Shown here in pieces: positions 1-5,846 of a stretch of 8,689 bases of DNA. Origin of the DNA: Kuafuiihalomonas phototrophica (lineage in GTDB: Bacteria; Myxococcota; Kuafuiibacteriia; Kuafuiibacteriales; Kuafuiibacteriaceae); NCBI GenBank assembly GCA_031800475.1, contig DAPKRQ010000299.1:1-8689 (forward strand). Direction: 5' to 3'. The stretch's first letter is position 1; the number at the start of each line of letters is the position of its first letter. The position numbers and the translations under genes were made by a program. The notes under the pieces are model-generated. The model was not told the origin of the DNA. It saw only the letters and a program-made list of their open reading frames with translations, and did not search any database.

Positions 1-3
1 AGA

Positions 4-867
4 TCATGCGTCGTTCGGGTCGTCCTCGGAAGCCACGCCCTCGCTGGTGAGCAGGCGGTTCGCCCGTTCCTTGGCTTGAGATTTGATCCGCTCCACCTCG
101 TCCGGGTCCCGGCCTGGAGCGCTCCCCTCCGACCGGAGTGCCTGCAGGAGGTCGATCGGTATCGGGAACACGGTGGTGGAGTTGTTCTCGACGGCAATCT
201 CTTGAAGGGTCTGCAGGTATCGAAGGGTGATGGCTGCCGGCGCGGTCTCGATGATGCGGGCCGCGTCCGACAGCCGGTCCGCTGCCTGGAACTCGCCTTC
301 CGCCGCGATGACCTTGGCCCGCCGGTACCGCTCGGCCTCGGCCTGCCGCGCCATGGCCCTCTGCATCTCGGTGGGTAGGTCCACGTGCTTGACTTCGACG
401 CTGGTCACCTTGACGCCCCACGGGTCCGTGTGTGCGTCGATGACCTCCTGCAACTGCTGGTTGATCCGGTCTCGGGCGGTCAGGAGGTCGTCCAGCTCGA
501 CCTGTCCCAGAATGGCCCGCAGGGTGGTCTGGGCATACTGGCTGGTCGCGAACAGGAAGTTCTCCACGTTCAGGACCGCCTTGTCCGGGTGAACCACTTT
601 GAAGTAGAGGACCGCGTTCACCTTCACCGAGACGTTGTCCCGCGTGATCACGTCCTGCGGAGGCACATCCCGGGCGACCACCCGAAGATCCACCTTGGTC
701 ATCTGGTCGATGCCGGGGATGATCCAGGTCAGCCCTGGACCGTACGCCTTTCCGGTGTAGCTACCGAGACGCAGGACGACACCGCGTTCGTACTCTTTCA
801 CGATGCGGACGCCGCTGAACACGAACAGCAGCAAAACGGCCACGGGGATGCCCACGGTATACAGCAC
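4..867 (-). CDS. Slipin: SPFH/band 7 (stomatin-like) membrane protein
   Basis: This 287-residue protein is recognised as a slipin, the prokaryotic stomatin-like branch of the SPFH/band 7 superfamily. Residues about 4-20 form one N-terminal hydrophobic anchor. They are followed by the family signature RIVKEYERGVVLRLG (21-35), the GPGL turn (43-46) and IIPGID (49-54). The SPFH core continues through DVPPQDVITRDNVSV (67-81) and ATSQYAQTTLRAILGQ (107-122) to TDPWGVKV (147-154). A charged helical stretch (about 166-205, including MARQAEAERYRRAKVIAAEGE) should oligomerise as a coiled coil, and NNSTTVFPIP (228-237) is also typical of slipins. Family members form large membrane-associated oligomers that organise membrane domains, often with an NfeD-type partner. 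No NfeD gene is in the window, but the downstream side of this gene is cut off. The start is GTG at 867, giving the usual short N-terminus; no in-frame start lies upstream before the stop. No clear Shine-Dalgarno sequence precedes it. It is the last of three leftward genes, 148 bases after the HelD-like gene, so it may have its own promoter. Confidence 0.93.
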   Translation of the reverse strand: MLYTVGIPVAVLLLFVFSGVRIVKEYERGVVLRLGSYTGKAYGPGLTWIIPGIDQMTKVDLRVVARDVPPQDVITRDNVSVKVNAVLYFKVVHPDKAVLNVENFLFATSQYAQTTLRAILGQVELDDLLTARDRINQQLQEVIDAHTDPWGVKVTSVEVKHVDLPTEMQRAMARQAEAERYRRAKVIAAEGEFQAADRLSDAARIIETAPAAITLRYLQTLQEIAVENNSTTVFPIPIDLLQALRSEGSAPGRDPDEVERIKSQAKERANRLLTSEGVASEDDPNDA

Positions 868-1015
868 GGGCCAGCGGTAGGGTCTCGGCAGGAAGCGGTC
901 AACCGATGGCGAGAAAACGGAGGCCGGGAAGTCTCGTGCCCGCCTCGGGCTCGGTGGTGCCTCGGGCCGCCGCCGGTCGACCTGGCCGATTGGAGCTCCG
1001 CGCTCGGGCGTTGGG
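868..1015. other. Non-coding gap between the HelD-like gene and the slipin gene
   Basis: These 148 bases lie between two leftward genes. I see no conserved small reading frame and no hairpin followed by a T run that would end the upstream transcript. Read leftward, it holds a TTGACC hexamer 17 bases ahead of a poor -10 sequence just before the slipin start, annotated separately. The stretch is GC-rich and contains a duplicated GCCTCGGGC, which looks like composition rather than function. Confidence 0.5.
874..902 (-). promoter_or_regulatory. Weak candidate promoter for the slipin gene
   Basis: Read on the minus strand, TTGACC (902-897) matches five of six bases of the sigma-70 -35 consensus. 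After a 17-base spacer comes TACCGC (879-874), which matches the -10 consensus only at its first two bases. The -10 ends six bases before the GTG start at 867, so a transcript from here would begin at or very near the start codon and be leaderless. The spacing is ideal, but the -10 is poor and the region is GC-rich, so this is only a candidate. Confidence 0.2.
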
Positions 1016-3418
1016 TCATAACAGGCTTTCCGGCAGGAGCGGCGATGGCTCGGATACGGAAACCACCCACAGCTGGTGAATCGCTCGGGTGGCAGCGATG
1101 TGCAGAAGGTGCCGGGCCTCCTTTTGCTCCGGATAGGTATTCTGGTTCACCTCGACGCAGATGACGTAGTCGTACTCGAGCCCCTTGACCTGGGCCACGT
1201 CGACCACGTCCACGCCCGGTTGAAAGCTGAAGTTTTTGCCGTGGACGCGGCGCACCGCCGGGACTTCAGAGCGCTGCAGCCCCTGGTGATAGATGTCGGC
1301 CTGGGCGCCGTAGCGGGCCACCACGGCCACATTGGCCTTGCGCTCCCGGAGGACCAGGGAGCGAAGGGACTCGCCGAGGAAGGCGATGGCCTCGCCGGTG
1401 GACCCGAACAAAAACTGCTCCACCGGGGCTCCGTCTCGCGGAACCACCGGCGGTTCCGGGTCGGCCAGAGGTCCCAGCACGTGGCGTGCGAACTCGACGA
1501 CGGGGCGGGTCGACCGGTAGCTCACCTTGAGTTGGTCGATCTCGACCCCTTCGATGCCCACGTCCCGGAGCATCGTTCCCCAGTCGTCGAAACCGTTGTC
1601 GAAGATCAGTTTTTGGGCCGTGTCGCCGGCCAGGGTCATGCTGTCCCGCTTGGTCAGCGCCCCCCGAAGAACGGCGATGTCCGTCGGCGACAGATCCTGC
1701 GCCTCGTCGACGATCACGTGCTCGTAGGTCACGGTCTTGTTCGACCCGGCCACCGGCAGGCCGCCGTACTTGAGCTGGGTCACCTTCAACAACAGGGCGT
1801 CGTCGTGTTCGTCGAGCTTTCCGGCTGGGCCCTCGTTGTCCAGGGCCCGACCGTCGGCACCGACGCCCCGATCCTCGCCGGACTCGTCCTCTTCCGAGTC
1901 GTCCGCGGCCGCATCCGGCGGCAGGGAGGCATCTTCGTTCTGAAGGCTCACCCAGCGGATCAGCTCTTCGACTTCTTCCTGCGAGATGCCGTAGTGGGAT
2001 CGGCTGGTCACCGCTTCGGCCAACAGCTCTCGATCTGTCAGCAGGTCCGCCCACGTGGAGATCACGTCTTCGCTGGCGGCACGGCTGCGGCGCAACAAAC
2101 CTTGCACTTGGCGGATCTCGTCGGCGGCCAGGCCGGCACGCTGAGCCGCGGGAGATTCGACCCACCGGTTGAGCTCTCGCATTCGGGGAAGGAGCGCGTA
2201 CCGAGACAGTCCGTCCCATTTTTGCAGCAAGGCCCGGCGGCCCTCGTCTCGTCCGACCCGAGCCAATTGGTCTCGAAGGGCCGAGGCTTCGCGTTCCACG
2301 CCGAGTTCGAGCAGGGTCAGGATCGCCGGGTGCTTCTTGAGCCGAGCCACCGCTGGCGGCACGTCGTCCGCCAGCTCTCGTTTGATCTCCGGCAGCACCT
2401 TTCGGCGGGTACGCTCCATCCAGCCCGCCAGGGTGACCACCGGAGCGCCTGGAACGTCCAGCGAGGGCAGCACCCGGGCGATGTATTCGGTCAGGGGCTC
2501 GCTCTTGACCACCACGGCCATCTTCTTGGGCGAAAACGTGGAGGGATCCTGAAAGTGCAGGTAGGCGGCCCGGTGCAGGGCGACGGTCGTCTTGCCGCTG
2601 CCCGCTCCGCCCTGCAGGATCACGATGCCGCTCTCCGGAGAGGTGATGAGCTCGAACTGCTTCCGGTCGATCAACGCCGTGATCTCCCGCAGGTGCTTGT
2701 CCTCCCGAAGGTTGTCATCACCGACGACGCCGAGCTGGCCCGGTTCGAACTTCGGCGGCGGCTCGTGCGCAGACGGGGGACGGCTCGCCACGCCGGCGCC
2801 GCCCTCCAGGGTGGGTCGATAGGTGTCCGGCACCACGACCCAGGTGCCGTCGTTGCGCCGGGCCAAGCTACCGCCCGACCAAGTCACCCTCCGGAGCTCC
2901 CCGTTGACGATGCTGACCGTGCGCCGAGCTTCCACCACCCCGGAGACCGGGCGGCTTCCGAACATCTCTTCGTAGTCGTCGCCTTCTTCGTAGCGGTAGT
3001 AGATTCGAGAGACCGGAGCGTTCCGCCAATCGACGATGGCGACTTCGCTACCCGCCTTCACGTAACCTCGGTTCCCGATCAGTACGTCCCGGACTTTTTT
3101 GCCGTCGTGGAGCTTCAAGTGGCCGAAGTAGGGGCACTTGAAGTCCACCGGGAGCGAACGACCCCTTCCGTTTGCCGCCCCCAGAGCCTGCATGCGGTAC
3201 ATCTCGGCGATGAGCGGGGCTTGATCCTCGGCCCGGGCTTCCGAGATCTGATCCCGGAGGGCCAGCAGGTCCTGGTCGTATTCGCCGGCCGCGTCCGCGT
3301 CGAGCTGCTCGGCCGCCAGCTGCTTCAGCACCTTCGCCAGCAGGGTCAGCTCCTCGTCGAGGATCTGCGACTCCTGCGTGCCCGGTTGCACCGTTTGAAA
3401 ATCGTGGGCAACCCCCAT
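1016..3418 (-). CDS. HelD-like superfamily 1 (UvrD/Rep-type) ATPase
   Basis: The 800-residue product has the complete motif set of UvrD/Rep-like superfamily 1 ATPases: Q motif around RKQFELI (252-258), Walker A GGAGSGKTT (270-278), Walker B DEAQD (571-575), motif III GDTAQ (598-602), motif IV SYRST (633-637), motif V VKGLEYD (744-750) and motif VI AATRA (775-779). The N-terminal half identifies the HelD branch: a helical, probably coiled-coil arm (about 15-75), then CPYFGHLKL (95-103), LIGNRGY (113-119) and VDWRNAP (129-135), equivalent to the DWRAP signature of HelD. HelD proteins bind RNA polymerase and use ATP to release it from stalled or post-termination complexes; this role is inferred from the family. 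The region from 345 to 545 is divergent and contains an acidic insert (506-540). ATG at 3418 is preferred because a strong Shine-Dalgarno sequence, GGGGAGGA, lies seven bases upstream. The start is one base after the stop of the M23 peptidase gene, so the two are almost certainly cotranscribed and translationally coupled. A DNA repair helicase is the alternative, but the DWR-type N-terminus argues for HelD. Confidence 0.92.
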   Translation of the reverse strand: MGVAHDFQTVQPGTQESQILDEELTLLAKVLKQLAAEQLDADAAGEYDQDLLALRDQISEARAEDQAPLIAEMYRMQALGAANGRGRSLPVDFKCPYFGHLKLHDGKKVRDVLIGNRGYVKAGSEVAIVDWRNAPVSRIYYRYEEGDDYEEMFGSRPVSGVVEARRTVSIVNGELRRVTWSGGSLARRNDGTWVVVPDTYRPTLEGGAGVASRPPSAHEPPPKFEPGQLGVVGDDNLREDKHLREITALIDRKQFELITSPESGIVILQGGAGSGKTTVALHRAAYLHFQDPSTFSPKKMAVVVKSEPLTEYIARVLPSLDVPGAPVVTLAGWMERTRRKVLPEIKRELADDVPPAVARLKKHPAILTLLELGVEREASALRDQLARVGRDEGRRALLQKWDGLSRYALLPRMRELNRWVESPAAQRAGLAADEIRQVQGLLRRSRAASEDVISTWADLLTDRELLAEAVTSRSHYGISQEEVEELIRWVSLQNEDASLPPDAAADDSEEDESGEDRGVGADGRALDNEGPAGKLDEHDDALLLKVTQLKYGGLPVAGSNKTVTYEHVIVDEAQDLSPTDIAVLRGALTKRDSMTLAGDTAQKLIFDNGFDDWGTMLRDVGIEGVEIDQLKVSYRSTRPVVEFARHVLGPLADPEPPVVPRDGAPVEQFLFGSTGEAIAFLGESLRSLVLRERKANVAVVARYGAQADIYHQGLQRSEVPAVRRVHGKNFSFQPGVDVVDVAQVKGLEYDYVICVEVNQNTYPEQKEARHLLHIAATRAIHQLWVVSVSEPSPLLPESLL

Positions 3419-3419
3419 G

Positions 3420-4445
3420 TCAGATTCCTCCCCGCATCCGTTCCCAGCGGTCCACCGTCGATTCGAACGCCGCCATGTCTTCGTCCGACAGCCGCGCCTG
3501 GCGGATTTCGTGAAAGCGGAAAGGGTCGAGCACCCGACCGTTCTTGCCCAGTTGATAGTGCAGGTGGGGGGCCGTGCTGTGCCCGGTGTTGCCGAGCTCC
3601 CCGATCAGCTGCCCGGCCCGGATCGATTGCCCGCGTCGAACGTGGACTTTGGACAAATGCAAAAACACCGCGTGGACTCCGTTCACCCCTTCGATCTCGA
3701 CGCACCGACCGTTCGCCCGGGTGCTCCAGTTTCGCCGGACCACCCGACCCGCGAACGGAGCTTCGATCGGTGTTCCGATGGGAGCTTTGAAGTCCACGCC
3801 TTTGTGACCTCGGCCGTCTCCGAGCAAAGATGTCACTTGCTCGTAACTTTCGATGGGGCCTCCGACCAAGCGGGACTCCACTTCCCGGCCGTCCCGTTCG
3901 TAGAAGCGGTCGAAGGGGTGACCGGCGGCCTTGTGACGAAAAGCTGCAAAGTTTTCGTCATACTTTTGCGAATGCAACCAAATGGCGTGTAGCGTTGGCT
4001 CCTCGCCTTCCGGTCCGAACTCGATGGCCATGCTCAGGCGGTCCCCCCGCCGCAGGTCGCGCCGGGGATCGATCCACCAGACGAGCACCCGCTTGGCCAC
4101 TTGGGATGCGGCGGCTCCCCACGTCGGTCCGGCCACCCGGGTCAGGCTCACCTCCAGGGAGTGCTCGATGGACGTGGTCAGCAGGATGGGCCCGGGTTCG
4201 GGGGGTTCGGGTCCCAGCCGCGGGGGGCCGCGAGACTCGGGACGCGGACCGGGCATCGGCCGAGCGCCCGAGGTCCGAGCGCTTCGGCCCGCGCCCCGGG
4301 GTTCGGCAGAGCGCTCGGTACCGCGAGAATCGCTGGGGGGCTCTGTCGGTCCTCGGCTGCAGGCGGTCGTTGCGAGCGTCGCCAAAGCGATGGGCAGGGC
4401 GAAACGCACCGGCTGCTGAACCTGCCTGGGCCGATCCGCCGACAC
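3420..4445 (-). CDS. M23-family zinc metallo-endopeptidase, probable lipoprotein
   Basis: This 341-residue protein carries a C-terminal M23 (LytM/lysostaphin-type) domain at about 205-312. The zinc and catalytic residues are intact: HKGVD gives H214 and D218, FLHLS gives H263, and PHLHYQL gives H294 and H296. Enzymes of this type cleave cross-bridge peptides of peptidoglycan during wall growth or division. Residues about 88-195 resemble the domain preceding M23 in MepM/Csd3-like enzymes, including IDPRRDLRRGDRLSM (125-139). A Pro/Arg/Gly-rich linker (about 31-87) probably spans the periplasm. The N-terminus has a hydrophobic stretch ending at TTAC with Cys29, a probable but non-canonical lipobox (Thr at -3). 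The GTG at 4445 is the longest start; GTG at 4409 would give MRFALPIALATLATTAC, a more typical short lipoprotein signal, and may be the real start. No strong Shine-Dalgarno precedes either. It is the first gene of the leftward group and overlaps the ribosome-binding site of the HelD-like gene. The fold is certain; the exact substrate bond is not. Confidence 0.92.
   Translation of the reverse strand: MSADRPRQVQQPVRFALPIALATLATTACSRGPTEPPSDSRGTERSAEPRGAGRSARTSGARPMPGPRPESRGPPRLGPEPPEPGPILLTTSIEHSLEVSLTRVAGPTWGAAASQVAKRVLVWWIDPRRDLRRGDRLSMAIEFGPEGEEPTLHAIWLHSQKYDENFAAFRHKAAGHPFDRFYERDGREVESRLVGGPIESYEQVTSLLGDGRGHKGVDFKAPIGTPIEAPFAGRVVRRNWSTRANGRCVEIEGVNGVHAVFLHLSKVHVRRGQSIRAGQLIGELGNTGHSTAPHLHYQLGKNGRVLDPFRFHEIRQARLSDEDMAAFESTVDRWERMRGGI
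3426..3433 (-). promoter_or_regulatory. Strong Shine-Dalgarno site of the HelD-like gene, inside the M23 gene
   Basis: Read on the minus strand, GGGGAGGA ends seven bases before the ATG at 3418. It overlaps the last codons of the M23 peptidase gene. It is the only strong Shine-Dalgarno sequence among the six genes here, and it fixes the start of the HelD-like protein. With the stop of the upstream gene (3422-3420) lying between it and the ATG, terminating ribosomes could restart directly. Confidence 0.8.
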
Positions 4446-4625
4446 AACCCCGAAACGTGCTGCGAGAGCCCGCGGTGGGACCCGGGGACCGTTCGCCCGA
4501 CGGCCGGGCCCGCCGCCGGCCGCCGCTCGCCGGGGGTGCGGGCGGGTCGACGGCGCGGCGGCAGTCCCATCTGCCTCCGCTCGAAGGTTTTCTTTCCCGG
4601 CCCTACCAGGCTATGCCGGGCCCCC
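4446..4625. other. Divergent, very GC-rich gap between the M23 peptidase gene and argG
   Basis: These 180 bases must hold the promoters of both argG (rightward) and the M23-HelD group (leftward). I cannot identify a convincing -35/-10 pair for either. The central part (about 4490-4565) is almost entirely G and C and holds a small inverted repeat, GCCCG/CGGGC, at 4495-4509. The only AT-richer stretch is AAGGTTTTCTTTC at about 4584-4596, some 30 to 40 bases before the argG start, the likeliest place for its promoter. I see no ARG-box-like palindrome. An open frame continuous with argG crosses the gap, but it has no family resemblance. Confidence 0.5.
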
Positions 4626-5837
4626 ATGGACCGCGGGACCCAACCCAAGAAGATCATCGTCGCGTACTCCGGAGGCCTCGACACGTCGGTCATCATCGCC
4701 TGGCTGAAGGAGCACACCGAGGCCGAGGTGGTGGCGTTCACCGCCGACGTGGGCCAGGGCGAGGAACTGTCTGGCCTGGACGAAAAGGCCCGGGCTACCG
4801 GGGCTTCGAAGCTGATCGTCGAAGACCTGCGCGACCGTTTCGTGCGGGACTTCGTGTTCGTGGCACTCCGGTCCCAAGCGGTCTACGAGGACCTCTACTT
4901 GCTCGGTACGTCTTTGGCCCGACCCCTGATCGCAGAGCGGCTGGTGGCCCATGCACGGGCCGAGGGCGCTGACGCCATCTGCCACGGCGCCACCGGCAAA
5001 GGGAACGATCAGGTGCGCTTCGAACTCACGGCCTACGCCCTGATGCCCGAGATAAAGGTCATCGCCCCCTGGCGCGAGTGGGACATGAAGGGGCGGTCGG
5101 ACCTGATCGACTATTGCGCGTCCCGCAACATACCGGTCACTGCCACCAAGGAAAAGCCGTACTCCATGGACCGGAACCTGTTCCACTGCTCGTACGAGGG
5201 CGGCATTCTCGAAGACCCCTGGCGGGAGCCGGAGCCCGACATGTTCCTTTTGTCGACGGCACCCGAAGAGGCGCCGGACCAGCCTGCGTACGTGCGGATC
5301 GACTTCGAGCAAGGACGGCCGGTGGCCCTCGACGGCAGGGCCATGGAACCGGTCGAGCTGCTGGAGCGACTCAACGAGCTCGGTGGGCGACACGGCGTCG
5401 GCCGTGTGGACATCGTCGAAAACCGCTTCGTCGGCATGAAGAGCCGAGGGGTCTACGAGACCCCGGGGGGCACGATCCTCTTTGCGGCCCACCGGGGGCT
5501 CGAGCAGCTGACCATGGATCGAGAGGTGCTCCATTTGCGGGACTCGCTGGTCCCCAAGTATGCCGAACTGGTCTACAACGGTTTTTGGTTCGCACCGGAG
5601 CGGGAGGCGCTTCAGGCCCTGATGGACGAGGCCCAGCAGAAGGTGAGCGGTGAAGTCCGAGTGAAGCTGTACAAAGGACGGGCTTCGGTTGTAGGCCGGC
5701 GGTCGAGTCAAAGTCTGTACGACGAGGCTTTGGCCTCGTTCGAGGCCGAAGACGTTTACTCCCAGGCCGACGCCGAAGGCTTCATTCGTCTCAATGCCCT
5801 CCGTCTTCGCATGCGTGCCATGAGGCAATCCGGTTGA
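4626..5837 (+). CDS. argG: Argininosuccinate synthase
   Basis: The 403-residue product is a full-length argininosuccinate synthase (family about 400 residues). It joins citrulline and aspartate at the expense of ATP, giving argininosuccinate, AMP and pyrophosphate, the penultimate step of arginine biosynthesis in the cytoplasm. Visible signatures are the N-type ATP pyrophosphatase loop AYSGGLDTS (13-21), FTADVGQGEE (38-47), YLLGTSLARP (91-100), GATGKGNDQVRFE (121-133), APWREW (147-152), and KPYSMDRNLFHCSYEGGILEDP (177-198, given here in parts: KPYSMDRNL and SYEGGILEDP). The ATG at 4626 is chosen because it places the ATP loop at the usual distance from the N-terminus; the frame stays open upstream to 4101, but that part lies over the M23 gene and resembles nothing. 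No clear Shine-Dalgarno sequence precedes the ATG. The gene stands alone, with argH or other arg genes absent from the window, divergent from the M23 gene and convergent with prc, with six bases between the stop codons. Confidence 0.97.
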   Translation: MDRGTQPKKIIVAYSGGLDTSVIIAWLKEHTEAEVVAFTADVGQGEELSGLDEKARATGASKLIVEDLRDRFVRDFVFVALRSQAVYEDLYLLGTSLARPLIAERLVAHARAEGADAICHGATGKGNDQVRFELTAYALMPEIKVIAPWREWDMKGRSDLIDYCASRNIPVTATKEKPYSMDRNLFHCSYEGGILEDPWREPEPDMFLLSTAPEEAPDQPAYVRIDFEQGRPVALDGRAMEPVELLERLNELGGRHGVGRVDIVENRFVGMKSRGVYETPGGTILFAAHRGLEQLTMDREVLHLRDSLVPKYAELVYNGFWFAPEREALQALMDEAQQKVSGEVRVKLYKGRASVVGRRSSQSLYDEALASFEAEDVYSQADAEGFIRLNALRLRMRAMRQSG

Positions 5838-5846
5838 CGGCCGTCA
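5835..5846. repeat. 12-base palindrome joining the stop codons of argG and prc
   Basis: TGACGGCCGTCA is a perfect 12-base palindrome. Its first three bases are the argG stop TGA on the plus strand, and its last three are the prc stop TGA on the minus strand. Either transcript could fold it into a four-base-pair stem with a GGCC loop. No T run follows on either side, so it does not look like a normal intrinsic terminator; the two genes have no other space in which to terminate. Confidence 0.6.

Noticed and set aside
1076..3790. A 904-codon open frame on the plus strand opposite the HelD-like gene
   Set aside because: It mirrors a gene with complete superfamily 1 motifs, shows no domain of its own, and is rich in His, Gly, Arg and Val in the pattern expected of antisense GC-rich codons.
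4495..4509. Small inverted repeat GCCCG/CGGGC in the gap before argG
   Set aside because: A five-base stem in an almost pure G/C stretch is expected by chance and does not resemble a known arginine operator.
4101..4625. In-frame 175-codon N-terminal extension of argG
   Set aside because: It overlaps the M23 gene on the other strand, is Arg/Pro/Gly-rich with no family resemblance, and argG is already full length from 4626.
4613..4625. ATG at 4613 as an argG start or a leader peptide
   Set aside because: It is out of frame with argG, and the short overlapping frame has no leader-like runs of arginine codons.
4611..5828. A 405-codon minus-strand frame opposite argG
   Set aside because: argG is unmistakable in the sense frame, and the antisense protein has no recognisable motif.
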